From Simmondsia chinensis (Eukaryota; Streptophyta; Magnoliopsida; Caryophyllales; Simmondsiaceae), in assembly GCA_018398585.1 (NCBI GenBank), contig JAGTTD010000008.1, positions 4,166,501 through 4,230,500 on the forward strand: DNA of 64,000 nt, in the 5' to 3' direction. The stretch's first letter is position 1. Each line of letters starts with the position of its first letter. The notes below the pieces were generated by a model. That model did no database searches. It saw only the letters and a list, made by a program, of their open reading frames with translations, and was not told the origin of the DNA. Positions 23,004 through 34,235 of this stretch are shown piece by piece. The position numbers and the translations under genes are program-made.

Positions 23004-24098
23004 TGGATAAATTATAACAAGACCCCCTAAATCTTTTAATTAACCGTAACATACTCCATGCACTTTCAATTTCATAAAATAGCCTCTAAACTTTATAATT
23101 AAATCCAACGCACCCCCTAGCACTTTCAATTTCATAAAATTGGCCCCTGAAATTTGTTATTACACACAACCCACCTCCGAACTTTGTTACTTAACACAAT
23201 TTACCCCTTAGACATTAATAAATTTGAAATTAAAAAATATAAAATTTGAAACTACTTATGAAAAAAATTATTTTTCAAAAAAATTTAATAATATTTTTTA
23301 ACTTTAATAAAAATTAGAATAATAAATTTAAAATTAAAAAATCTATCTAATTAAAAATTAGAAAATTTCTAGTTTTATAAAAAATATAGAAATTTATGTT
23401 TTTAAACAAAAAGTAAGAGCTTTGTTTCAAATTAAAAATTAGAGATTTTCTAGTTTTATATAAAAGATAGGTAATTATATTTTTGGACAAAAGGTAGGAG
23501 ATTCATATTTCAAGGTAAAAGAAAGAGAATTTTCTTATATTTATATAAAATAATTATTTTAATTAATTATAGTAAAAATATTATAAATTTAGAGGACAAT
23601 ACTATATTTTTTAAAATTTTTATGAAAAATACTATAAGATAAAATATTATAATTTTTTTGAAAAATAAATTATAAAATCAGATTAAAAATTTGAAACCAA
23701 GAAAATATACGAAATTCAAATTTTGAAAATAAATACTAAAAAATAATTTTTAAAAACATTGAAAAATAAAATTTAAAATTATTATTATATTTTTTTTTCA
23801 AACTTTTCCACAAAAAAATATATTTCCATAATTTGTTTCAAATTTTTTAATTTCATACTTTTTTATTTTAAAATTTATTAATATTTAAGAGGTGTGTTAT
23901 GTTTAATAACAAAGCTCGGGGAATGAGTTGTGTGTAATAACAAAGTTTAGGGGCTATTTTTTGAAATTGAAAGTGCAAGGAGTGTATTATGTTTAATTAC
24001 AAAGTTTAGGGGGTTATTTTTTGAAATTAAAAGTGCACAAGGTGTATTGTAATTAATTACAAAATTCAGGAAGTCTTACTATATTTTGCCAATCAATT
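23004..24098. repeat. 1.1-kb inverted-repeat element (MITE-like), arms ~230 bp
   Basis: Left-arm words TGCACTTTCAATTTCATAAA and CTTTGTTACTTAACAC are matched at the right by TTTTTTGAAATTGAAAGTGC and TTTAATAACAAAGCTCGGGG. Each arm itself repeats a block of about 70 bases (CACTTTCAATTTCA then AAACTTTGTAATTA) two or three times. The centre (23226-23870) is extremely AT-rich. The outer ends pair TTGGATAAATTATAACAAG with TTGGCAAAATATAGTAAG. No clear target duplication. Confidence 0.7.
23345..23520. repeat. Tandem duplication, ~85-bp units
   Basis: Two adjacent copies share ATTAAAAATTAGA, TTTCTAGTTTTATA and a CAAAAAGTAAGAG/CAAAAGGTAGGAG block. They sit in the centre of the 23004-24098 inverted repeat. 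Confidence 0.6.
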
Positions 24099-24311
24099 TT
24101 TTTATATTAAAATTTTTTCCTACTTACCGGGTTGCAAATGAAATTCACACTCCATCATGTGATGCTAAAAAACTAGTTGTTTCCAAATGTGGTTACAAAA
24201 GATTATATTAATATTAGTATAATATATTTCCTTTTAACTTAACAAATATTGGGATGAGTTGGGTTGGATTCTATGTTGCTCTTCATTGTTGGTGACTTGG
24301 GTGCTGGTTTG

Positions 24312-24690
24312 TGTTAAAATTAGGAAAATAAAATTAGCAAGATTAATTTTCACACTTGCAAGACAAAAGAAATAAACAAAAGATTGTTAATTTTATTGGA
24401 TGATCTCAACTAATACAAGAGATATCCCTATTTATACAAAGACATACCGAGATGAAGAGACATGGCCTCATCATCTCCCTCTGATAAAAGTTACAAAAAT
24501 AAATCTTCAAGTAAATGGCCATGATGGCCGGTTATGGAAGAGGAGGGGAAGGAGGAGAAAACTTGAATGCTACCTACCACTAATTATAATGGAAGACTCT
24601 AGAATTAGGTTTACAAAGAATATGCTAAAGGAATAAATACATATACAAATACGAAAAAAAATAAGTAGAAAACAAATACTAAATTCTACA
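24312..24690 (-). repeat. 3' LTR of the copia element
   Basis: It starts TGTTAAAATTAGG and ends AAATTCTACA in plus orientation, that is TG...CA. It nearly matches 28488-28865. Confidence 0.93.
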
Positions 24691-24706
24691 CTCCCCCTCA
24701 AGTTGG
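24691..24706 (-). promoter_or_regulatory. Polypurine tract
   Basis: The minus strand reads CCAACTTGAGGGGGAG immediately before the 3' LTR, the usual plus-strand DNA primer. Confidence 0.85.
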
Positions 24707-24811
24707 AGCATACAAGTTCACGATGCCCAACTTGCCAAGGAAAGTAGAATGGTGTGAAGATCCCAACGCCTTGGTAAAGATATCAGCTATCTATACGAAC
24801 AAAACTCGTGG

Positions 24812-27800
24812 CTATCTCCTTGGACAACAATTTCTCTCGAACAAGTGACAATCAACCTCAATGTGTTTTGTCCTTTCATGAAACACAGGATTAGAAGCCA
24901 TATGAAAAGCAGCTTGATTATCACAAAATAGTAAAGCAGGCTCGTTAGTAGGAACAACAAGATCATGTAATAATCGATGCAACCATACTATTTCACTTGT
25001 TGTTGTGGCCATGGATCGATATTCTGCTTCGGCAGAGGACCGAGAAACGACAGTCTATTTCTTGGACCTCCATGAAATAGGCGCGCCACCTAAGAAGATA
25101 ACGAATCCCGTGGTTGACCGCCTAGTTGTAGGACAACCAGCCCAATCAGCATCACAATAAGCACGAAGCCTTAGGTCACAATCAGAAGGAAGAAAGACAC
25201 CTTGACCCGGTGTCCCCTTAAGATACCGGAGAACCCTTAAGACGGCGTCTAGATAAGGAACACGGGGGTCATGCATAAATTGGCTTAAAACACGAACAAC
25301 ATAACAAATGTCAGGACAAGTGATAGTTAAATATAACAAACGCCCAACAAGACGCCTATATCGACCGCCATCCTCTATAGGCTCGCCTACCCCATCTGCT
25401 AGACCGTGATTATGTACTATAGGTGTAAAAACAGGTTTCGCACCCAAAAGACCAGCTTCACTAATGATATCGAGGGCATATTTTCGTTGATTCAATATAA
25501 TCCCCTTTTGAGACCGAGCAACCTCTATGCCTAAGAAATACTTAACTGGACCCAAATCCTTTATTCCAAAAGCCTGATTCAAAACATTCTTGACCTCTGA
25601 AATGTGACTCATATTATTTCCCGTGACAAGCACATCATCCACATAAATGAGAATTGCAGTATAAGTTGCCCCATCCTTATATGTAAACAAAGAGTAATCT
25701 GCCCTAGACTGTTGAAAACCAATTTTAACCAAGGTTGAGGTGAATTTCTGATTTTAATTTCGAGATGCCTGTTTAAGCCCATAAAGAGATTTACGAAGGC
25801 GACAAACTTTTCCTTCGTGTTTACGTTCAAAACCTTGCGGTAGTTTCATATAGACTTCCACATCTAAGTCTCCATGAAGAAAAGCATTATTAACATCTAA
25901 TTGTTGGATAATCCAACTCTGAGCTGCAGCAACAGCCAATACACTACGCACAGTCACAAGTTTAGCAACAGGGCAAAGGTATCATGGTAGTCTATACCTT
26001 CTACCCGGGTGTATCCCTTTGCAACGAGACGAGCTTTATATCTCTCAATCGACCCATCGGACTTATACTTGATCTTATAAACCCACTTCGAGTCTATGGC
26101 CTTCTTTCCCGCCGGTAGAGTCTCAAGGGACCACGTATGATTCTCTTCAAGAGCCTTGATTTCCTTCTCCATTGCTTCCCTCCATTGTTCATATTGTACT
26201 ACCTGATCAAAGTTTTTCGGCTCATCACAAGAAGTGATGGCATTTAAAACAGTCGAGTGAGCCTTAGAAAATCGTATGTTAGAAACAAAATTTGAGATTG
26301 GATATAAAATACCAGAGTTAGCTGATGGAGTGGTAGTGGGAGAATGAGCTATAGAGGGCGGCACTTCAGTGATGTAGTCTTGGTATTTGACAGGCATAGA
26401 ACGAACTCTATTACTCCTCCTCAAGGTTTCTTCCTTGATGCGCGAACCACTGCCCCTCTCGATCTCGGGCCCATTACTGGCAGGCCCGCTTCCTACTGCC
26501 TCGGTCGGCTCACTATCGGCTGGTGAGCCGACCAGTATCTGCGGCTGGACTGGTCTAGCATGGACTGATTCAGCTAAGTCTAAAAATATATCTTGGTTAT
26601 GTAAGATCCGATTATGTTCTCCATGTGTTGAACTTGATGTCCCAATTTTCAAGTAAGGCCTAGAGTCTTCATAAAATCGGACATCTCTTGACACAACAAT
26701 TTTACATTCATCCAAGCTATAGATTTTATAACCCTTTTGGCCATGAGGATATCCCACAAAAATCCCCGGCGTGGCTCGCTTATCGAGTTTGTCATTAGAC
26801 CGATTTTTAACGTGATAGTAACATAAACACCCAAAAACTCTCAAATGACTATACGAGGGGGTTTTTCCCAACAAGACTTCATATGGACTTTTATTTGCAA
26901 GCAAGGAAGTAGGCATCAAATTTATCAAATAAGCGGCCGTTAAAACACACTCGCCCCAAAATCTTTTAGGAAGACCGGCCTGAAATCGAAGTGCTCTCCC
27001 CACCTCCAACAAGTGCTTATGTTTGCGTTCAACAACTCCATTTTGTTGAGGTGTTCCTGTCAAGGACGTCTGAAATTGAATCCCATGCTTTGCATAGAAA
27101 TCTAATAATGGACCATACTTGAATTCCTGACCATTGTCGCTTCGCACTTGTTTGACTTGCAAACTATATTGAGTGACCACCATATGACAAAAATTCATGA
27201 GAATCCCAAGTGCTTGGGATTTCTCTCTCATAAGATACACCCAAGTACACCGACTGTAATCGTCAACAATGGTGAGAAAATAACGAGCACCAGTTAAAGA
27301 CAATGTCCTATAAGGCCCCCAAATATCACAATGAATTAATTCAAAACACATCCGAGTCTCAGAAACCGATAAAGGAAAAGGCAAACTTGCTTGCTTCGCA
27401 CGATGACAAGAATCACAAACAACATTTGTCCTTTTGATGTTCAAATGCGGAAAAACTGAAAGTTTACTAAAAGCAATATGACCCAACCAGCAATGCCACA
27501 AAATTGGCTCCTTGTCATTCTGAACCACGTGTGCCGAGGGAGCAATCGGTTGTGCCTCTAGTAGATATAGCCCATTTCTCATTCTACCCACTCCAGTCAA
27601 CTTCCTCGAGTATCGATCCTGAAGATAACAAAAATCTGGATAAAATGTTAACATACAATTTTCATTACGGGTGAGTTTACTCACTGACAATAAATTGCAA
27701 TGAAATCCAGGCACGTACAATACATCATGCAGAATAAACTTCTCAAACAACCGAACTTTCCCATTGTGGGAAACAGACAAGCTTGTCCCATTAGGCAACT

Positions 27801-28059
27801 TAACGGGTCTAACATTTTGATTGGGTACGATATCAAACATAAACGATAGGGATGAAACCATGTGATTGGTAGCACTGGTATCTATAATCCAGCTTTGACT
27901 TAAAATAAAACCCTGACCTGTCAAATTTAAACTTGGTGTCCCAACACTGGGCACAAAATTCACCTTAGGATAATCCAAAAGAAGAGAATTAATCACTCCC
28001 CCTGTCGTGGGAACCGCTACTAAGTCTTTACCCAAAAAAGTGTTAGACATGTTTAACAC
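24812..28059 (-). pseudogene. Copia pol polyprotein without gag (PR-IN-RT-RH), broken
   Basis: The frame opens at ATG 28059 and runs 701 residues. Protease: WIIDTSATNHM, with Ser in place of the catalytic-loop Gly. GAG-pre-integrase: LWHCWLGH and CDSCHRAKQ. Integrase core: DIWGP, RSDNGQEF and NGVVERKHKH, all three acidic residues present. The RT starts WVYKIKYKSDGSIERYKA. One lost base near 25965 shifts frame, and RT resumes at 25957 ([10 protein letters not shown]). A TAA near 25756 follows [10 protein letters not shown]. The frame at 25732-25055 holds the intact YVDD box and YCDADWAGCPTTR. A TAG at 25055 precedes the last RNase H piece ([25 protein letters not shown]; 25012-24812). Confidence 0.92.
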
Positions 28060-28474
28060 TTATACCAAATCACAAATGGGAAAAATAGAACCTCCACTGC
28101 AAGGTTCTTACACCAAAATTTTGTAGAATAGATGAACCTCTAAATAAAGACTGAATATTAATCCCGAAAATCCAGGACAAAAATTGCGAGTGGAGTTCTC
28201 AGCCAATTGTTAAAACCCAAAAACAAATTACCTAGTATAAAGAAATATGATCTGTAGCTCAAACCTAAACAAGATCACGTTCATGTAAAATTTGAAAAAC
28301 AAACAGTAAGCTCAAAAGTAATAACAACCCCAAGCTCACAAAATATGCACCGCAGCAATGGACCGAAGAGAAAGAAAATGCAGTAAACTTCCTGTTACTG
28401 CTGTAAGGCTTCGGCCAAAATGAGAAATTAAAATTTGAAGAAAATGCAAGAATGATCAACACAAGATCGAAACC
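28060..28474 (-). other. Leader of the gag-less copia element
   Basis: Where gag should be, the minus strand offers only a 65-residue frame (28462-28265) that is hydrophobic (FVSLGLLLLLSLLFVFQIL) and has no gag or zinc-knuckle feature. It may be chance, an acquired host fragment, or non-coding leader. Confidence 0.5.
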
Positions 28475-28487
28475 TGCTCTGATACCA
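28475..28487 (-). promoter_or_regulatory. Primer binding site, initiator tRNA-Met
   Basis: TGGTATCAGAGCA on the minus strand directly abuts the 5' LTR. Confidence 0.92.
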
Positions 28488-28865
28488 TGTTAAAATTAGG
28501 AAAATAAAATTAGCAAGATTAATTTTCACACTTGCAAGACAAAAGAAATAAACAAAGGATTGTTAATTTTATTGGATGATCTCAACTAATACAAGAGCTA
28601 TCCCTATTTATACAAAGACATACCGAGATGATGAGACATGCCTCATCATCTCCCTAAGATAAAAGTTACAAAAATAAATCTTCAAGTCAATGGTCATGAT
28701 GGCCGGTTATGGAAGCGGAGGGGAAGGAGGAGAAGACTTGAATGCTACCTACCACTAATTATAATGGAAGACTCTAGAATTAGGTTTACAAAGAATATGC
28801 TAAAGGAATAAATACATATACAAATACAAAAACAAATAAATAGAAAACAAATACTAAATTCTACA
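28488..28865 (-). repeat. 5' LTR of the copia element
   Basis: Near-identical partner of 24312-24690. It carries the TATA-like minus-strand signal TTTGTATAAATAGGG near 28603-28617 and therefore the element's promoter. Confidence 0.93.
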
Positions 28866-29085
28866 GTTTGTGTATCAGTTTGTGTGTTTCCTCTCTTTAA
28901 ATTTTAGGGTATCATTATTGTTAAAGTAAAAAATATTAATATCAAAGTAATTTTATAAAAATTTGTGGTTGTTATTCATTATAAGTCGCATCATTGTTGA
29001 GACGATAATGTTATTTTGCTTTCATAATGACAACACTCAAATTTTATCAATAGCTGGACTTCTATGGATTGGGTGGCGATGTAAA

Positions 29086-30120
29086 TGTTGGGAATAACAT
29101 AAAAATTTTGTTTGAAAAATAAACTCTGATATGCTGACTATTAGGTTTATAGTTCTCAACTATGGTTACAACAGTAGGTACCTATTAGAGCACTTAGAGT
29201 ATGAGACTTTTCTCTCTACCTAAGCCCCCCGTCGGAGAGTCACACTTCGTGGCACCTCACGTGCGAGAGTTCCCGGAAATAGGTTTATCTCTATAAACCC
29301 TTTGCCCTAATACCGGTCGTTGGGATGAATTTCAAAATTCTCCCTAAAGTTTACGCAGCGAAACAGGTTTAGAATTCATAACTCTAAACCTAGGGTCGAT
29401 TTAAAATTCCTAATTTTTAATCTACTGACTTAAATTCATAATTTAAATCAACGGATCTAAATTCTTAGTTTAGATCTACAGGCCTTTTATTCTAATACAT
29501 TCATAACAAAACCTAAACTTGTACAGGCATAATAACGAATATTATAAATAAATAGAAAAGCGAATTCAAAAGAAAAAAGAAAGAAAAACATACCTAGAAT
29601 TGCTCCAATAAAAGAAAAAATAGAAAGACAATAACATTTTTAAAAATCGAGACCCCGAGACTTTCTACGCAATGACCTAGAACTGCCTGGAGGATGGGCT
29701 TTGAAAAATATTAAACTGAGGAAAGAAAAATTTCAACGAAAATTTTTCTCTCCAATTAGATCTCTGAAACAATTTCAGAAACCCTAAATAAATATTTCAA
29801 CTCTAATGCCAGACCTCGGAATAAGCCCCTCTATTTATAGGAATATACCGGAGCGAAAAAATCTAATTTTAATCAAAAAAGAATTCCTAGTTTAAGTTAA
29901 AACGCATCGTATCGTTTAAAAATACAATTAAAACGCAGCTTTTCACAAACTGTGCATGTGTTTTTAGCCCTGTCACTGCGTGCCACATGGCACGCGGTGA
30001 TTGGTCCGTGCCTGATGGCACGGATCGCCATCCGTTGGCCCAGAGCGCGACGGTTGCTGCGCGTGCACACGGATTCACAGCATTATTTTTCGCGATTTTT
30101 CCCTTTTTTTGTTTCCCACA
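29086..30120 (-). mobile_element. Probable solo LTR (1035 bp)
   Basis: The segment begins TGTTGGGAATAACA and ends TTTGTTTCCCACA, short inverted TG...CA termini. TGTAAA flanks both sides (29080-29085 and 30121-30126). On the minus strand a plant TATA box (CTATAAATAGAGGGG) lies near 29828-29842. A GC-rich block of CGTGCCA/GGCACGG words (29965-30070) would be U3. No primer site, purine tract or internal domain is attached, which fits a solo LTR left by recombination. Confidence 0.65.
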
Positions 30121-30126
30121 TGTAAA

Positions 30127-30686
30127 AATTCATCGTATGAATTTTAATTTTTAAAAATTATTTTATTTTATAATTTTTAAATTTTATTTATCTCATGAAT
30201 AATGTTTGGCAATATTAATTTTACTCATCTTATGGATAAATAATTCATCTCATGAATTCTTTAATATTTTTTCGATGGCAATAAAATACAGAGGCTTGCA
30301 TGGTTACAACTCTGTATTCGCCCGATCTCTTATTCGCCAAGATACAGGCTGCATCACAGATCATGTTATGTTTCTTATTTTTGACTGGTTTTATGTAGAG
30401 TGGTTTAGTATAAAATGATTTTTGGATCTTCACCTATCAATTTAAGTTTTTAGAATAGTTGGTTATTTGACAGGGTATGAGAGCCTTTTTTCACTAAAAA
30501 GTCACAAGTACTGTCCCTGCTCTCAACATATTTCAACCACAAGGTGTGGGTGGACTCGTGTGTTATTGATTCATGTCAAAAATATTCCTTGTTGATGTTT
30601 GTTATGATTTATGTCAGACACGAGGCACTCAAATTAGTGATAAAAGTGAATATTTAATACATGTCTACCACAATATTGGACTTTTC
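30127..30686. other. Intergenic with a possible decayed LTR edge
   Basis: TTTGACAGGGTATGAGAGCC near 30465-30484 resembles a mutated tRNA-Met primer site following an LTR, but no LTR or gag could be traced. The remainder is AT-rich with no gene. Confidence 0.35.
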
Positions 30687-30765
30687 GGAAATAATCTCTT
30701 GACAGGATAGCACCCTGTAAGGGGTAAGGCTACGTACATCTTGGCGGGTAGGGGGGATGGCCAAC
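30687..30765 (+). repeat. Fragment of RTE LINE 3' UTR
   Basis: GGAAATAATCTCTTGACAGG followed by GGGGTAAGGCTACGTACATC matches the 3' UTR words seen, complemented, in the LINE copies at 10500-10560 and 47710-47790. Confidence 0.55.
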
Positions 30766-31765
30766 TAAGAGTTTTGATCTGTGCAGGAGTCTTCTAGTTG
30801 GGAAGATGCAGACTATAGTTAGATTATGCTAGATTTGTTAGATTTATCTTCATACAATTATATTAAAGATATGATACGTGTTTAATTAAACTTGTTATGT
30901 TTTTATTTTTAATCTGATTTTTTTTAAACTTAAAGTTTAGCTAGAAAAGCTCCTCTATAAATAAAAGAAAGCTATTTGAGATTTTTATTCATTTTTTATA
31001 TTAAATTTTTTTCATTATTTTTTTCTATTTTATTCTTTAGTGAAAAATTGAGATTAAGAATTTCTCTTTGTTCCTTATTATCTTTTGTAATAAAAATTTA
31101 AAAAAAGGCTGTTAAATCACTCAGTTGTAAAACGATTACCTTTTTTAACCCTGCATAAACATAGAAATAAAATCTTGCTTCACAAGTTAGTTTCAAATTT
31201 TATAAAAAGCATGAACTTTTTGATACAATTGGTTGAACAAAAGGAGCACTGACTCAACTTTTGCTTTCCCAAAATTAAAACAATCAACTTGTTCTCTTGC
31301 AATATTAATACATCTTACTCACTTACACACCAAATCAAGAGAGAGAAACAAAGAAAATAGAGAGAGAGAGAGAGAGAGAGAGTGAGAGCAATAATGGTTG
31401 ATGCTTTTTATATTCTTCCATTTCCAAAAAAAAAAAAAAAAAAAAAGTAATTTTCACTTATTTGAAAATTAAATGGGAAGAGTTATTGAGAAACGCAGGT
31501 TAATCGCTTTCCCAATGGTTTTTGCATTTAAAGAGAGATCACATCAATTGCATTCCAGTCTTGGAATTTGATTAATTTGCTGTTTTACATGCATTCAGCC
31601 TTTCCTCTGAGTAGCCTCTTTAATTGCAACTCCTTTCAATACATTATATTATGATAGTCGTTCTTATCGTAATAAAATTTATTATTATCAGAGTGATTAC
31701 GTGACATACAAAAAGTAAAAGCTAAAAACCAGAGGGAAATGGGAGAAGAGAGAGCAAACGGGAGA
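30766..31765. other. AT-rich intergenic with (GA)n and poly-A
   Basis: It contains a (GA)n run at 31360-31382 and an A-run at 31425-31447. No coding frame or terminal repeat was found. Confidence 0.6.
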
Positions 31766-31774
31766 GAATGAGAA

Positions 31775-32203
31775 GGGTGAGGATCGAGTGCAGTGGCGCA
31801 CATACTGCGGCCCCATCCTGAGAGAGAGAGAGAGTAAAATTTTTTTTATTTTAATTTATATAAAATATTTTTATTTTATAAATTTATTTATTTAATTATT
31901 TATTATTTAAGTGCTTATTAAATTTTTGTTAGCAAATTATTTCAATTTAACATATAAATTTATTTATTTGACTATTTATCATATAAGTACCCGTTAAATT
32001 TTTGTGTAAAATATCAAAATAATTTGTTGACAAAAATTTAATAAATACCTAAATGATAAATAGTCAAATAAATAAATTTATATTTTAAAATTATTTTATA
32101 GAAACTATATTTTAAAAATTAAAATAAAGAATCACCTCTCTCTCTGTGGGTGGAGCCGCAGTATGTGTGCTGTGGCAGAGGTCGCAGCACTCGATCCTCG
32201 CCC
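31775..32203. mobile_element. Mutator-like MITE, 429 bp
   Basis: The termini are GGGTGAGGATCGAGTGC and, complemented, GGGCGAGGATCGAGTGC. A perfect 9-bp duplication, GAATGAGAA, flanks it (31766-31774 and 32204-32212). Inverted arms of about 200 bases meet near 31990, and the outer arms share CACATACTGCGGC. No coding capacity. Confidence 0.88.
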
Positions 32204-32599
32204 GAATGAGAAAGGGAATAGAGATTAGGGAAAGGAAAGAGGTAAAATCATGGATGGGATAAAAATTAGGGAATGGAGAAGGGATATTCTAAAAATGGAA
32301 TAAAATATTCAATTTTGACTACCGGAGAGCTTAAATGATAGTTATTTGCTACCCAAATACTTTTTTAGGTGGTTCAATAAAAATAAATCAGGTGGTTAAA
32401 ATTAGATGGTATAAAATATAGTCGGTCTTTTGCAAAAAATCCCTTGTTTTAAAAAGGAATAGCACTATACTTTATTTATTAGAGTTTAAGTATAGAAACT
32501 TTTATGTATACATGTGAAAAACATATAATTAATATAACTAATGTGTGCGTGTATGTATGTATATATACGTAGTTATATAGTTAAAAGTATCAAAATCTC
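32204..32599. other. Intergenic
   Basis: A 60-bp stretch near 32498-32560 (TTTTATGTATACATGTGAAA, then TAATGTGTGCGTG) is shared with 45998-46050. It is otherwise featureless. Confidence 0.5.
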
Positions 32600-33510
32600 A
32601 CGATCTTAAAGATACCCTCTCAAGAGAAGAAATTCCAAAGCCTCATCTTGCAAAATGAAGATGAGAGAGGGAGAGAGCATATGGTCCCAAAGAGAAACTC
32701 CAACACTCTCATAACCGGCATTTTTGCTAACCAGTCCATTGACATGGTTGAAAAAAATTGCTCAAAAGAAAAACTGATTGTCCAAATATCTTGCAAAATG
32801 GTCATAATATCCGCAAGAATGGAGTACAACCCCTTGAGAATCTAGATGAGAATTTCGTTATCCCCTTTGAAAAGAACTCTCCGAGCCCCCTCCTGATAGC
32901 ATAAAAGGGCATATCTAGCAACAACAACCTCAGCCACAATAATAGGAGCATCTCCAAGCTTCCTTGATCCCACAAAGATGATATCATCTTTATTATCACG
33001 GGCAATAAAACCTACTGTAGACGTGTTCTTGCGTCTAGACCTAGCCCTTTGAGATTAACCTTCATCCAACCTTGGTTGGGCGGAATCTAGGAAATCCAGC
33101 TTGATGCTCTCTTGTTGATTCTGCTACGTGAGTTGACCCCAACCACCCTTTCCTCTAGCTTACTGTGGAGGCCCATTCATAAGTCATTTGTTTAGCAAGG
33201 ATAATCGGTTTGATAGGATGTGACATGATATCTTTAAAAATGGCATTACTCCTATCTTTCTAAATTTGCCAATAAAGGATAGCGAATTTAGGGAGGTCTC
33301 TATGCCTTTTGCGCGCTCTCAACTCCTTAACAAATGTATGGTTATGGGTGGTATGAGCCATCCACCACAAGAAGGCAGCTACTCCGCAATTATCATTGAT
33401 ACGTTCCCAAGATTACATGATATGGGAAATGTCTTTATTCTCTAACATACACCAAGCACAAGAAAGGGAAGGCATCGGAATCCGATTGCGTAGTTGGCAC
33501 TCATCGCTAG
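32600..33510 (-). pseudogene. L1-type LINE ORF2 C-terminus (zf-RVT and RNase H), broken
   Basis: From right to left the minus strand encodes a zf-RVT-like stretch (CQLRNRIPMPSLSCACMLE near 33500-33440, then RKRHRDLPKFAILYWQI) and an RVT_3-type RNase H. RNase H motifs are GFIARDNKDDIIFVGSRKLG, IIVAEVVVARYALL, the catalytic-Asp block VLFKGDNEI and a C-terminal MSMDWLAKMP, corresponding to the H-x-N-x-x-A-x-x-A region. Stops and frame changes occur near 33420, 33160, 33050 and 32905. Such RNase H tails are known at the end of plant L1 ORF2. The RT and endonuclease domains are absent. Confidence 0.72.
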
Positions 33511-33534
33511 GAATCATATACATAATAGTATTAA

Positions 33535-33596
33535 TGTTAATACTATTATTATTGTTATTATTATTGTTATTATCATTATTATAATAATATTATAAT
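33535..33596. repeat. (ATT)n-rich low-complexity tract
   Basis: Imperfect ATT/TTG triplets. Similar (ATT)n text resumes at 34228-34290, so the LINE piece between them probably inserted into this tract. Confidence 0.8.
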
Positions 33597-34235
33597 GGCT
33601 CAAGGTCCTTCGGGCCAGAGTTTCCGCTAGGTTTCGAGCACCCTACCTTGGAAGAAAAAGGATGAGTCCAGCATAGTTGGGCAGAAAAGGGAAAAAGTGT
33701 TGGCGGGACGTCAGATTTCTCAGTCGAGTGCGACAAAAAAAGGGTAGGAGAATGTTAAAACACAAGATGAAAGAGCAAGCTAACGAAAGCCACAAGATTT
33801 CCTAAACGACATGTCACCCGGGAACAACGCAAAGAGATCAGGGAGGGTCTTTGGTAAACAAAAAAGAGGAATCTAATGAAAAGGGGCGATAGTATTAAAG
33901 ATGCCGGTAAAACCCTTGTTGCGAAGCGCATGTTGGAGATAGGGAGAAGTCTAGGGCTGAATTTTGACAATTATGATCTGCTTATGTTGAGTGTTTTGCT
34001 TCAATAGATTGAGGGCCTGACTATCCTTTTTTGCTACCTTTTGGTTTGTCCGGTTTTTGAGCCCTCCCTGGTAGCGTTTGAGGCTCTTATGGTGTGTCTA
34101 TTTTTACTTGTATTTCTATTTGTGCCGTTTCTTTTGTCTTGATCTTGTCCTTATATGGGTTGATTCAAGACTTGTTTGTTCGATTTGCTTGCACTGTACC
34201 GCGACTCTGTTGCTAATTATTGAAAAAATGACATT
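33597..34235 (+). mobile_element. L1-type LINE fragment: ORF1 tail plus 3' UTR, no ORF2
   Basis: On the plus strand a broken frame reads FLNDMSPGNNAKRSG near 33800-33850 and AKRMLEIGRSLGLNFDNYD near 33922-33978. It stops soon after, near 34005. These match the minus-strand LINE at 60893-61240 (FLKDMSPRN and VGFNFDSFD). The T/G-rich 3' UTR follows directly (TTTGAGCCCTCCCTGGTAGC), with a weak A-rich end before (ATT)n. No endonuclease or RT lies between ORF1 and the UTR. Confidence 0.6.

Larger units (their letters stand above)
24312..28865 (-). mobile_element. Ty1/copia retrotransposon, both LTRs present, gag missing
   Basis: LTRs of 379 and 378 bases bound the element, and GTTTG copies flank it (24307-24311 and 28866-28870). 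The primer site TGGTATCAGAGCA (minus) touches the 5' LTR and a purine tract touches the 3' LTR. About a dozen differences separate the LTRs (near 97% identity by eye), so insertion is fairly recent. The pol frame starts at 28059, only about 415 bases after the primer site, leaving no room for gag. Pol has one frameshift and two stops. Wording resembles the Ivana/Oryco group (inference). Confidence 0.93.
24240..28930 (+). pseudogene. Paralogous fragment of the 34862 membrane ORF, split by a copia element
   Basis: The bases just left of the copia element (24240-24311, with GTTGGTGACTTGGGTGCTGG) and just right of it (28866-28930, with TTTGTGTGTTTCCTCTCTTT then AGGGTATCATTATTGTTAAA) line up, in order, with 35180-35330 at the 3' end of the ORF at 34862. 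One base is missing in the coding part, so the frame is broken. The copia element therefore landed inside a decayed relative of that ORF. Only about 140 bases of homology remain. Confidence 0.5.

Noticed and set aside
30465..30484. Possible tRNA-Met primer site GGGTATGAGAGCC
   Set aside because: It has two or more mismatches to the standard site and no LTR, gag or purine tract in range. It is kept only as a remark.
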